From an uncultured Clostridia bacterium (GTDB lineage: Bacteria > Bacillota > Clostridia > Christensenellales > Borkfalkiaceae), in contig CALVXG010000021.1 in assembly GCA_944368925.1 (NCBI GenBank), positions 1 through 34,071 on the forward strand: 34,071 nt of DNA, in the 5' to 3' direction. The translations under genes and the position numbers were made by a program. This document shows, in pieces, positions 15,583 to 24,190 of this stretch. The first letter of the stretch is position 1. Each line of letters opens with the position of its first letter. Below the pieces are notes generated by a model. That model was not told the DNA's origin and did no database searches. It was given only the letters and a program-made list of their open reading frames with translations.

Positions 15583-17217
15583 CTATTTTTCTATCATACG
15601 GTTGATCTTCTTTCTCAAACAGATCAGCCACGCCGTATTCTTCGGATAATCGCTGAAATTCCTTGCGACGCCGTTTCGCTCCAAAAACGCGCACACATTT
15701 TCCCGTCCGAGCTTGTTCTCCAGCGCTTTCAGAGCCCTCATGTCCTGCAGACCCTGGTAAAATGCTTCCGCACGCATCGAACCGATCGCCCCGTCCTTCC
15801 CGGGATATACCGAAAACGCGTCGCCACTTTGGTATTTGCCCATGCAGTCCGTGACCGAAAAGGGATCGATCGGTACGCGGCTCAAAAAAGAATAATAAAA
15901 ATTGTATCCCCAATGCAAAAATCCGTTCACACCGTTCAGATACAGCTGGATCCCCAATACCCGCGTCCTTTCCAACGGCATGGACAGAAAACGGTTGGAT
16001 ACAAAATTGTTGCGCTGCGACGTGCAATAATATACAAAATATCCGTCGGCTCCTTTCTGAATAAACTCATCCGTCGCGTCAAGGGCGACAAACGGACGGT
16101 CCACGACCTTCTCTTCATAATATTCATAGCGCGACAGCGCGTCCGTAAATTTTGCATCGGGAAGGTATTTGCGCAAAAGGCCGACGCACTCCTTATAATG
16201 GCCGAATGCCGCGGCGTTCGGCTCATCGGATACATGGAAATAACAGCGGCCATAATAGCCACCTTCGATCAGCCATTCTCGCAGTTGCGGCAAAAAGGCG
16301 GAAAGAAAAGCCTCGTATTCCCGCGAAAGAGCTTCCGTCTTCCACCCGAAAATACACTTTGAAGCACCCTCTTCCGTCGCAACGATCTTAGGTGCGTACC
16401 CCGCGCCCCATTGCGTAAAAAGATGAGACATTTCAAAATACTTTACGCCCGCACTTTCCGCAAGGCGCAGAAATTTACCCAGCCGCCCGAACCCGAATTC
16501 GTACCGATCCCCCTGCTTTTTTACGTCGACCAGCTGCACCGTCATCCGCTCCTTCCCGACTTCCGTATCCAAAGGAGGCGTAAAAAGCGGGGTCAGCAAC
16601 ATCGTAAGCCCGTATTTTACCGCACTTTTTATGTACGATTTCAATATCCTGTTGTACTTTCGGGAAAAAACGGGAAGTCCGTACAGATCCGCGATGCAAT
16701 CGTAATGCATCCAGAACGTATTCACCATATCCGTTTGCGGAAGTTTTTGTTTCAGCACCCGAAGGGTATATTCCGCCTGTCCCAACAGCTCGCCGTCGCG
16801 GCCGCGGATCGTGAAGACAATCGTGTGAGCGCCCGCGGCAAGATTTTCCAGCACGATATAAAACGACTGCCAAAGACCGCTCTTCGCTACGATGCCGCAT
16901 GCGGGGACAGGCATCAGCGCATCGGGCATCAGGCACGGCACGTCCGTGAGCAGATAATCGTCGGAATTTTCCGCTTTGGGATAACTGCAGGGCACTTCGC
17001 GCACCGCATAGACCTTCGCCTTGCTCTGCGGAACGCCCTCCAAACAATACGTCAGATCGATCAACGTCCTTCCTATGCTTCGGTATGCGATCTGAAAGGC
17101 AAACCTTTCCCCGACAAGCGCCGTATTCTCCTCTTCGAACAGCTGCGGACGGGATCCGCCGCGCACTTTTTCCAGCCCGCTGACCGGAAATATTTCAAAA
17201 TCCTGCCTTTGGTACAC
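15583..17217 (-). CDS. Cytoplasmic DUF4091 / GH123-like glycoside hydrolase candidate
   Basis: A 544-residue enzyme candidate. A beta-rich N-terminal region (about 1-155) precedes a TIM-barrel-like region with WMHYDCIADLYGLPVFS, a CYFHVSDEPN segment (Asp331-Glu332) and a C-terminal DUF4091 signature (GDAFSVYPGKDGAIGSMRAE followed by GLQDMRALKALE). In GH123 beta-N-acetylgalactosaminidases the catalytic pair is adjacent Asp-Glu, and DUF4091 proteins share that fold, so the DEP motif is the likely active site. No signal peptide: it would act on imported oligosaccharides. GTG 17217 is chosen because AGGAG lies 7 nt upstream; the open frame extends to 17328 but without a site and with a basic, non-homologous N-terminus. 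It complements the secreted relative at 24191-26674. Confidence 0.8.
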   Translation of the reverse strand: MYQRQDFEIFPVSGLEKVRGGSRPQLFEEENTALVGERFAFQIAYRSIGRTLIDLTYCLEGVPQSKAKVYAVREVPCSYPKAENSDDYLLTDVPCLMPDALMPVPACGIVAKSGLWQSFYIVLENLAAGAHTIVFTIRGRDGELLGQAEYTLRVLKQKLPQTDMVNTFWMHYDCIADLYGLPVFSRKYNRILKSYIKSAVKYGLTMLLTPLFTPPLDTEVGKERMTVQLVDVKKQGDRYEFGFGRLGKFLRLAESAGVKYFEMSHLFTQWGAGYAPKIVATEEGASKCIFGWKTEALSREYEAFLSAFLPQLREWLIEGGYYGRCYFHVSDEPNAAAFGHYKECVGLLRKYLPDAKFTDALSRYEYYEEKVVDRPFVALDATDEFIQKGADGYFVYYCTSQRNNFVSNRFLSMPLERTRVLGIQLYLNGVNGFLHWGYNFYYSFLSRVPIDPFSVTDCMGKYQSGDAFSVYPGKDGAIGSMRAEAFYQGLQDMRALKALENKLGRENVCAFLERNGVARNFSDYPKNTAWLICLRKKINRMIEK

Positions 17218-17269
17218 TTCTTTTCTCCTGTCTTCCCGACGCGGCCGCTTTCCCGCCTGCCGCACGTCT

Positions 17270-17923
17270 TTACGTCTCGTCACAGCGCTCGATCGAACGT
17301 ATAAACGGATTTTCTTCCATGATCTCATTCAGCCGCGAAGAAGAATACTCTTCATCCGTGTTCAGCGTCGCATGATACACGGTGTCCTGCCCTTTGCGCT
17401 CAATGACAAGACGATTAAAACGATCGGTATGAAACAGTTCCTTGACTTTGCCGCATGCGGTCGCCCCGCTCGTAAAACAGATCCTGATCTGAAAATATTT
17501 TTTTGTACGGAACAGCCGGCATTTCAGATGAAACAGGCACTGCACAAAAATGATCGTGACGGCAGCCCCTACAGCCACCGCATACATGCCGGCTCCCGCC
17601 GCCATTCCCACACCCGACGTCGCCCATACTCCGGCAGCCGTCGTAAGCCCGTGTATTTCCTGCCGCCTGTATACGATGATGCCCGCGCCCAAAAAACCGA
17701 TCCCCGATACGATCTGCGCGGCCACGCGCGAAGCGTCGGCAGAATCCGTATCCGCAAATCCGTATTTCGAAACGACCATGATCAGCGCCGACCCCACGCA
17801 CACGATCGTATGCGTGCGTATGCCCGCCTCTTTGAAGCGCATTTTCCGTTCATAACCGATCGCAAATCCCAACACGACCGCGACCAGAATTCCGATCATG
17901 TATTTTAATTCCGTCCAGTCCAT
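17270..17923 (-). CDS. MgtC/SapB-family membrane protein
   Basis: A 217-residue membrane protein. The first ~140 residues show the MgtC signature: GFAIGYERKMRFKEAGIRTH, TIVCVGSALIMVVSKYG, IVSGIGFLGAGIIV and GLTTAAGVWATSGVGMAAG, with four hydrophobic spans. The C-terminal ~75 residues are a small soluble alpha/beta domain (IRICFTSG through the end), as in MgtC-like proteins with an ACT-like tail. MgtC proteins affect magnesium homeostasis and ATP synthase; the role here is unknown. Start ATG 17923 follows a GGAGGGGGGAG site. It sits inside the glycan operon, 114 nt after the dehydrogenase gene (the widest gap in the operon) and 52 nt before the cytoplasmic DUF4091 gene, an unusual place for this family. 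Confidence 0.9.
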   Translation of the reverse strand: MDWTELKYMIGILVAVVLGFAIGYERKMRFKEAGIRTHTIVCVGSALIMVVSKYGFADTDSADASRVAAQIVSGIGFLGAGIIVYRRQEIHGLTTAAGVWATSGVGMAAGAGMYAVAVGAAVTIIFVQCLFHLKCRLFRTKKYFQIRICFTSGATACGKVKELFHTDRFNRLVIERKGQDTVYHATLNTDEEYSSSRLNEIMEENPFIRSIERCDET

Positions 17924-18037
17924 TCTCCCCCCTCCGCATACCTTTCCGGCATTCGGCTCTTCTTCCTGCCGATGCGGACAGCAGGGATTTTTACAAAAAC
18001 ATGCGCCCGCCTGCTTCTGCCGACGCTTCGCTCTTTT

Positions 18038-19249
18038 TTATAGCACGTCGACCGTTTTTTCCGTTACGCGGGCCTCTTCCGCCGCAAAAGCCATCTTGTG
18101 ACTGTCGATCGATACGTCGAGATATGTAATATTTTTTACGGGCATACCGTTCCTTTCCAGATATAACTCATGCATGAGCCCGATGTCTCCGCCGCCGTGA
18201 TTGCCGTTTGCATCCGCCGTATCGATCGGAATGACTTCCGTTCCCCCGCCCAGCACGCGAAGTTCGAGAAAATTATCCTCCATGATCCCGACAAGTTCCG
18301 CTTTCGTCGCATGAACTTTGATACCCCTGTAAATCGTACGGCTGAACGCGGTCATCGTATGCGAAGCGGTGATCCCCTTGTCAAATTTGAAAATGCTCAC
18401 CTGATGATCGACCACATCGTTGTCCGAATGGAATACACACCGATCGTACTGCGAACCTTTCAGTGCTTTCAGCATGGCTTCTTCCCCTTTTTCGTTGCAA
18501 AAATAGTTGGCCATCCACCGATATTCCTTATAGATCTTCTGTGCGTTGTAAATGCAATCCTTCAGCGGACACTCGGAACAAAATTTTGCACAACCTTCGG
18601 GAGCGTTCTCCTTGCAAAAATACATGAGCGAACCGAACGACGCGACTTTTCTGCATTTTTCCCCGATCAGCCAGCGCAGAAGATCCATATCATGACAGCA
18701 TTTTGCAAGGATCATCGGACTGGAACTGCCGCTGTTGCGCCAGGGGCCGCGCACAAACGAATGCGCCTGATGATAATACCCCACATTTTCGGACGTCGAT
18801 ACCGTGACGATATCGCCCATTCTCCCCGAATCGATGATTTCCTTGATCTTGCCGTAAAAAGGCGTATAGCGCAAGACATGGCAGATGATCACCTTTCTGC
18901 CGTATTTCTTTGCGGCTTTTTCGATTTCGGAACACCCCTCCAGCGTATTTGCGATCGGCTTTTCCAACAACACGTCGTACCCTTTTTTCATACACGCTAT
19001 GGCGTGTTCGGGATGATCGCCATCCTGCGTGGCGACCGCTATAATGTCGGCATCGACTCCAAAAGACAGCATCTTCTCATAACTGTCAAAGACCGGACAG
19101 CCGTACTCCCTTGCGGCGATTTCCCGCTTCTGCGGATCGGTGTCCGTGATTGCCGTAACCACAAATTCTTCCGCATGCTGTTTTGCATAAGAAGCATATA
19201 TCATGCCCCGCTGGCCAAATCCCAAAATCGCTAAACGAACTGCTTTCAT
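18038..19249 (-). CDS. Gfo/Idh/MocA-family sugar oxidoreductase
   Basis: A 403-residue NAD(P)-dependent dehydrogenase. The Rossmann N-terminus reads LAILGFGQRG; AVATQDGDHPEHAI and LLEKPIAN follow, with the EKP lysine typical of the family; the C-terminal alpha/beta domain includes CCHDMDLLRWLIG, where the His/Asp usually help catalysis. An insertion with four cysteines (CAKFCSECPLKDC) suggests a small metal-binding loop found in a subgroup of these enzymes. Substrate probably a sugar or amino-sugar released by the locus; some family members (GH109-like) hydrolyse alpha-N-acetylgalactosamine by an NAD-dependent redox route, so that alternative should be kept in mind. Gap to the MBL gene upstream 19 nt. 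Cytoplasmic. Confidence 0.9.
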   Translation of the reverse strand: MKAVRLAILGFGQRGMIYASYAKQHAEEFVVTAITDTDPQKREIAAREYGCPVFDSYEKMLSFGVDADIIAVATQDGDHPEHAIACMKKGYDVLLEKPIANTLEGCSEIEKAAKKYGRKVIICHVLRYTPFYGKIKEIIDSGRMGDIVTVSTSENVGYYHQAHSFVRGPWRNSGSSSPMILAKCCHDMDLLRWLIGEKCRKVASFGSLMYFCKENAPEGCAKFCSECPLKDCIYNAQKIYKEYRWMANYFCNEKGEEAMLKALKGSQYDRCVFHSDNDVVDHQVSIFKFDKGITASHTMTAFSRTIYRGIKVHATKAELVGIMEDNFLELRVLGGGTEVIPIDTADANGNHGGGDIGLMHELYLERNGMPVKNITYLDVSIDSHKMAFAAEEARVTEKTVDVL

Positions 19250-19268
19250 ACTTCTCCTTTTCGATCCG

Positions 19269-20108
19269 TCAGATCATAATTTTTTCACCGTCATACGCAA
19301 CGGAAAGCCCGAAAGACTGCGCCCGCCTTTCCAATACCTCCTGCAAAGGCCTGCCGTTGTGAGAAAAATGGGTCACATATTTGCGCGTATGTTCCGTGAC
19401 CGCACCGATGGAGAAAAATCTGTTCAGCACTCTGTTGACCTGATCGAACCCCATGTGCGTACCCGTATCAGAGACGGGATTATCGACCAGGGTGCAGTCC
19501 AGGCTGACAAAATCAAACACGATCTTTGCTCTCTCAATATATTCAAAGACTTCCTCGTAAAGAAAGCCCGTATCGTTGCCGTATAGCAGACGTTTGCCCG
19601 CTTTTTCGACCACATAAATAAAACATTCTTCCGTTGCCATATGCCGCGCGGGGAGGGGCGTGATCGTATAATCCCCCGCCGAAAACGTTTCATACGCGCG
19701 TACCGCGTGAAAACGCAGCGCCTTTTCGATCGGAGCGCAGACCCTGCCGCCGTTCACTTCCCTGTATCGGCGGATGACCGCCTCGCTGCAATAAAGATCG
19801 ACGGGAACGTTTTCCATGCCCGGCGCAAACGCCATTCCCCTGAACTCCAGATCTTCGGGGGCAAAATGATCGCTGTGCGAATGCGTGATCAACAGAAAAC
19901 GCACCCGATCGAGCCGTACGCCGTGACAGAGCGCGTGCGCATAGGTATCCGACGGAAAATCGATCAGCAGTTCGCCGTCTATGAGCGCCTGCGAACGGGT
20001 ACGAATATTTTTTCCCTTGAGGAGGCGCGCCTCTCGGCACGCCTCACAGTCACAGAATACGGCGGGAAACCCTTCCGCTGCCCCTGTACCCAGATATTCA
20101 AACAACAT
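19269..20108 (-). CDS. MBL-fold metallo-hydrolase, PhnP-like
   Basis: A 279-residue metallo-beta-lactamase-fold enzyme. The N-terminus (YLGTGAAEGFPAVFCDCEAC) is the PhnP-type start with its CxCxxC zinc site; THSHSDHF is the HxHxDH metal motif; later PARHM, YGNDTGF and a C-terminal VTHFSHNG complete the metal ligands. PhnP-like enzymes are phosphodiesterases acting on cyclic phosphates; in sugar loci, relatives are often found beside Gfo/Idh/MocA dehydrogenases, as here. No signal peptide. ATG 20108 is one base after the stop of the 954-aa lipoprotein gene, so translation is probably coupled. Reaction unknown. Confidence 0.9.
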   Translation of the reverse strand: MLFEYLGTGAAEGFPAVFCDCEACREARLLKGKNIRTRSQALIDGELLIDFPSDTYAHALCHGVRLDRVRFLLITHSHSDHFAPEDLEFRGMAFAPGMENVPVDLYCSEAVIRRYREVNGGRVCAPIEKALRFHAVRAYETFSAGDYTITPLPARHMATEECFIYVVEKAGKRLLYGNDTGFLYEEVFEYIERAKIVFDFVSLDCTLVDNPVSDTGTHMGFDQVNRVLNRFFSIGAVTEHTRKYVTHFSHNGRPLQEVLERRAQSFGLSVAYDGEKIMI

Positions 20109-20109
20109 T

Positions 20110-22974
20110 TTACGCCTCCGTCCCGCTCTCCGTATCGGAACGCACCGCCGTTATATCGCCGAAACGGATTTCCGTCAGACTCTTATGATTGGCACTTCCC
20201 GCATTGTTATAGTTGACGGGCAGGAATGCGGCCCCGCTGTTCATTTCGGCTATAAATACGTCCATGGAAATGCGCGCCTCATACCATTCGTTCGCGCGGA
20301 AGGTGACCTGATATGCCAGATCGTTGAAGAAGCTGAATTTTACTTCCCCTTCGTCGGCAACCGCATACAGCCATACGGACACATAATCATAGTCCGCATA
20401 CGAAGAAAGTTCGTTGCTCGGCGTCAGAAAAATGTTGACCCATGCCCTGCTTCCGTACGCGAGGGCCAGATAGTTGCGGTCTCCGTCGCTGCCCTGCGTA
20501 ATGCTGACACCTGCACTCGCCGAAAGCTGATCGGCTGCGTAAGATTTCCCCGCATTCAGAATTTCGTCGGCAGGGATCTCGCCGCCGATTCGCACCTCCA
20601 GATCCACCCGCACCGTTTCCGCGGTGGGATAGGTGTAGAGAATGACGATCTTTTCGTTTACCGAGGAGGGTTTGTAGCCGTTTTCGATTTTCGTGACGGA
20701 AGTTTTGGCGACCAGCGAATATGCCTGCACTTCGACCTGCCCGTCCGCGGACGCACCGTCCGCCGAAACGAGGCTCGCCGAGGGGAGGGAAAGCGCCTCG
20801 CCCGTATACACGACGTTTTCGTGCTCCTCCACTTTGATTTCGACACCCGCCGATCTGACCAGCTCAAACCCCGCAAAACGCACTTCGTTGATATCGTCCG
20901 CATTCCCGTCTGCCGGCGCGTTCAGCGTAAGGCAGATAATACTGCTTCCGCAATTTTCCACAAATACGTCGACGGGTATGTAAATTTCGCACCACTCTTC
21001 CGTCGGAAGCCTTTCCGGATCGTACCAGTCGTTCTGATCACCGATCAGCACCGCATTGTTCAAAAGCAGCAATCTCCAACGGTATTTGCTGTTTTCGCCC
21101 ACCATCGCCTTGACCGTCACTTTTACGAAATCATATCCCTCCGCCTTTTCCGCTGTCAGAGGATTCGTCATGTAAAAATATACCCATGCCGCCCTTGCAC
21201 CGTCGGTCGTCGTCCAGGACAGATAGGCCGGTTCGTCCCCCTCCTGTTCCACATAAGAAAGACGGCTCGTTCCGGACGCACCGCCCCTGAACGCAAAGTC
21301 CAAAAGCGCATCCTGGTTGCGCAGATCCGCCGCCGCATCGTCGGGCGCGACGGCACGTGCAACCTTGATCGTCAGCTGCTTGGAAACCGCATTTTCATAA
21401 CTGTAAGAGATCACCAGCGTTCCCGAAGACTTCGGCATAAATTCCGTCCCTTCGACCTCTTCCGTCTCCCCCGTGGCCGCATACGTGTATTCGGCCGTAT
21501 AAGACGCCGTTTCCTCGCTCGGCTCGCCGCCGATCAGCACTTCGGCATCAGGGATCGTCAGCGTGTCGCCGGCACGATATTCCTGCGTTATTTCGGGCAG
21601 TTCGATCTGCACCGCGAGGTTTTCCACCACGAATTCGCCCGTCACGCCGTCGGCGACATACCGGTCGTCCGTACAGACGAGTTCGTAGCTATACGTACCC
21701 GCAGGCAGACTGTACGTATATACTCCGCCTTCGGAAGATACCGCATCGTAATTCGTCCCGCTCTCTTTTTCGCGGACGGTCAGGGTGTGCTCGGGCAAAG
21801 CGGCGGCGTCCGACGTGACGGTGAGCGTCGTTTCGGCGTTGCCGGAAACCGTTTCCTCCACGTTCACGCCGACGGAAAATTCAGCCGCATTTTTCGCGGT
21901 GACGGCGCCGATGCGGAATTCGGTAAGCAGTTGGTGGTTAGGGCTGTTCGTCGAATGGAAGTTGACCGGCAGGAAAGTCGTTCCGCTTTCGGTAAACTGT
22001 ATGAACGCATCCATGGGCAGGATCGCTTCGTACCATTCGTTCGCCCGGAATGTCACCTGATAATCCAGACTGTTAAAGAAACTAAAAGAAACCGTGCCTT
22101 CTTTGGCAGCCGCGTACATCCATACGGAAATATAATCGTAGTCTTCGTAAGAAGCGACGTCGTGGACGGGCTCGAGCGTCAGATTGACCCATTGTTGATT
22201 GGATGCCTCGTAAACGACGGACAGGTAATCGCGGCCGTCCTCCGCCGCAAGAACCGGCTCGGTTTTTACCGGCTGGCTCGCCGTGATCCGGCTCGCCGCG
22301 AATGCGTCCGCCGGGTCGAAGATCACTTCCGGCGCAAACACTTCCTGCACGAAGAACGACGCTTCCGCTTCGTCTTCGTTGCCCGCCGCGTCTTTCGCAT
22401 AGACGACGATCCGGTATTCGCCGACGGCTCGCGGCGTAAAGGTATACGTGCCGTCCGTTTCCGTAAGAGTCTGCTCCTCGTTGCTTTCCGTAAGGTAAAC
22501 TTTAATGCTCTGTTCGGTGATGTTGCCCGAAAGATCGCTCACGACGATCTGCGGCAGGGTATATACACTGCCCACCGTGCCGTCGGAAGGACTGCTGATG
22601 CGTATCAGCGGGCTTTCGTTGTCAACGACGGTCAGGCTTACCGTGCTCGTCTGCTCGGCATCCCCCACTTCCGCGGTATAAACGATGGTATACCCGCCCA
22701 AAAATTCAATGTCGAACTCACCGCCGATCACGAGCACCTCTTCGCCGTCTGAACGGGTCACTTCGTAAGTAACGCGGTACGTGTTGCCCTCGGTATCACT
22801 TACCGTCGTCGCACCGAGCGTGTACGAATCCCCTAAATAAACCGTTTCGCTCCTTTCTGCGGGAAAATCGACCAAAGTTACATTCGTTTCGCTTTGTTCA
22901 TCGCAGGCTGCGAATACCGTAAAGAGCATCGCGCACGCCAGAACAGAGACAAGCCTTTTCAGCCACTTGTTCAT
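20110..22974 (-). CDS. Large surface lipoprotein with repeated carbohydrate-binding-like modules
   Basis: A 954-residue exported lipoprotein (lipobox VFAAC, Cys 24). Residues 30-210 hold Ig-like/cadherin-type domains (YVVYAKDAAGNEDEAE-like end). A jelly-roll-type module (about 212-360) contains DYDYISVWMYAA and QVTFRANEWYEA; a near-identical module recurs at about 815-945 (DYDYVSVWLYAV, QVTFRANEWYEA), and a diverged one lies at about 530-700 (GYDFVKVTVKAM, EEWCEIYIPVDVF). PEGA-like and bacterial Ig-like segments lie between them. No catalytic motif is visible. Such multi-module lipoproteins in Gram-positive glycan loci bind polysaccharide at the cell surface, analogous to SusE/F. Start ATG 22974 is followed by a normal signal peptide. 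Gap to the preceding gene 15 nt. The two end modules are also similar at DNA level. Confidence 0.85.
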   Translation of the reverse strand: MNKWLKRLVSVLACAMLFTVFAACDEQSETNVTLVDFPAERSETVYLGDSYTLGATTVSDTEGNTYRVTYEVTRSDGEEVLVIGGEFDIEFLGGYTIVYTAEVGDAEQTSTVSLTVVDNESPLIRISSPSDGTVGSVYTLPQIVVSDLSGNITEQSIKVYLTESNEEQTLTETDGTYTFTPRAVGEYRIVVYAKDAAGNEDEAEASFFVQEVFAPEVIFDPADAFAASRITASQPVKTEPVLAAEDGRDYLSVVYEASNQQWVNLTLEPVHDVASYEDYDYISVWMYAAAKEGTVSFSFFNSLDYQVTFRANEWYEAILPMDAFIQFTESGTTFLPVNFHSTNSPNHQLLTEFRIGAVTAKNAAEFSVGVNVEETVSGNAETTLTVTSDAAALPEHTLTVREKESGTNYDAVSSEGGVYTYSLPAGTYSYELVCTDDRYVADGVTGEFVVENLAVQIELPEITQEYRAGDTLTIPDAEVLIGGEPSEETASYTAEYTYAATGETEEVEGTEFMPKSSGTLVISYSYENAVSKQLTIKVARAVAPDDAAADLRNQDALLDFAFRGGASGTSRLSYVEQEGDEPAYLSWTTTDGARAAWVYFYMTNPLTAEKAEGYDFVKVTVKAMVGENSKYRWRLLLLNNAVLIGDQNDWYDPERLPTEEWCEIYIPVDVFVENCGSSIICLTLNAPADGNADDINEVRFAGFELVRSAGVEIKVEEHENVVYTGEALSLPSASLVSADGASADGQVEVQAYSLVAKTSVTKIENGYKPSSVNEKIVILYTYPTAETVRVDLEVRIGGEIPADEILNAGKSYAADQLSASAGVSITQGSDGDRNYLALAYGSRAWVNIFLTPSNELSSYADYDYVSVWLYAVADEGEVKFSFFNDLAYQVTFRANEWYEARISMDVFIAEMNSGAAFLPVNYNNAGSANHKSLTEIRFGDITAVRSDTESGTEA

Positions 22975-22989
22975 AACCGACCTCCTGTT

Positions 22990-24180
22990 TTAATTTCTGA
23001 TTTCGATGCGGAAGTTATCGAAGAACAGTTCGCGTTCCCCCGCGATATCTTTGAAGAAAATGAGCAGCGCGCCCGGGTTTTCGAGATAATCCCCGTTGAC
23101 AGCCAACACGTCTGCCAAACAATATTCGTACGCGGCCCATTCGCCGTAGATCGCATCGACGCCCGTGGAAAGGAAGGAAGAGGGATTTCCGCTCGTCGTG
23201 TAATCGAGGCAGATACGAATGGACGGCGTTTCGGCGTAGTTGTTATAGACGTCGAAACATAAGTAAGCGTTCTCCGCCTGTTCGGGCGTCATACCCGCGA
23301 TGACCGTGCTTTGCACCAGTTTTTCTGCGATCTTGATGTTTTTCCAATAGCCGCTGTCTGTGCCGTGGAACAGCGCGCGCAGCACTTTGTTCCCCGAAGC
23401 CGCCGCGATGCCGTACTCCGCCGCGTTTACCACGGAGAGATCCACATCGGCCTCCGTCGATATGGTGTATTTCTGATACGCCTTTTCAAAATTGCAAATT
23501 TCGTACGGATCCAGCGAAAAAGTGATATCCGCATCGGAAGGTTCATCCTTTTTGATGATACTGATATCGTCGAGGTAATACTTCGGCGTGCTCTCCGTCA
23601 CATCCATTTCCCCGCAATTGTCGAACATGAAATAGATTCCCTGTATATCCGTGATGTCCCCGCCGATCGCCACGATCCCCGGATCTATATTTATATAGCA
23701 GGTGTTCCAGCCGGGCTGCAATATGAGTTCGGTGTCGTTCACCCTGTCTACGGCAGAAATGCTTGTCACATTCGCCACCAGCCCCGCGCGGATGGTTTTT
23801 TCTTCACCACAGGCGTTGTAGACCTCCACACTCACATAATCGGCATACGTAAAATCGGAATAGTCAAAACCGAATAATTGCGAAACCGTGGGGAAATACA
23901 TGAACGGGATGGTATTGGCGCCTGCATATCCGATCGGGTCGAGCCGGCACGAACCGCTGCCCGTCTTTACGTACTGCGAGTCGGTATTGAACGAAACGCG
24001 GCCGAATCCGTCGAAAATACGCGCGAGTTGGAACCCGTCTTCCCAGTTTTCAAACCCCGCCAGAAACACGTCCTCTTTGGCGGGATCGGGCGCGGGAGCG
24101 GGGTCTTGCGCGCAGGCCGCGGCGGGCAGTACGCAAACCGCCGATAAAATCGCTATGAGGATGCTCTTAATCGCTTTCAT
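22990..24180 (-). CDS. Surface lipoprotein, glycan-binding candidate
   Basis: A 396-residue lipoprotein with lipobox PAAAC and a Pro/Ala/Asp linker. The mature part contains two similar beta-sandwich units: the first (about 35-210) has YADYVSVEVYNACGEE, LQPGWNTCYINIDP, IQGIYFMFDN and YYLDDISII; the second (about 220-396) has YLCFDVYNNY, GEWAAYEYCL, GALLIFFKDI and LFFDNFRIEI. The ending with an Asp-rich strand (LDDI, FDNF) is typical of CBM-like jelly rolls with a bound calcium. No catalytic residues are apparent. ATG 24180 is chosen because AGGAGG lies 5 nt upstream; the upstream extension to 24228 has no signal-peptide logic. It lies between the secreted DUF4091 enzyme (10-nt gap) and the 954-aa lipoprotein (15-nt gap). 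Confidence 0.85.
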   Translation of the reverse strand: MKAIKSILIAILSAVCVLPAAACAQDPAPAPDPAKEDVFLAGFENWEDGFQLARIFDGFGRVSFNTDSQYVKTGSGSCRLDPIGYAGANTIPFMYFPTVSQLFGFDYSDFTYADYVSVEVYNACGEEKTIRAGLVANVTSISAVDRVNDTELILQPGWNTCYINIDPGIVAIGGDITDIQGIYFMFDNCGEMDVTESTPKYYLDDISIIKKDEPSDADITFSLDPYEICNFEKAYQKYTISTEADVDLSVVNAAEYGIAAASGNKVLRALFHGTDSGYWKNIKIAEKLVQSTVIAGMTPEQAENAYLCFDVYNNYAETPSIRICLDYTTSGNPSSFLSTGVDAIYGEWAAYEYCLADVLAVNGDYLENPGALLIFFKDIAGERELFFDNFRIEIRN

Positions 24181-24190
24181 GCCGACCTCC

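Noticed and set aside
19981-22752. Long plus-strand open frame opposite the 954-aa lipoprotein
   Set aside because: Same mirror effect; no domain, start site or codon logic, and it crosses the boundary of two real minus-strand genes.
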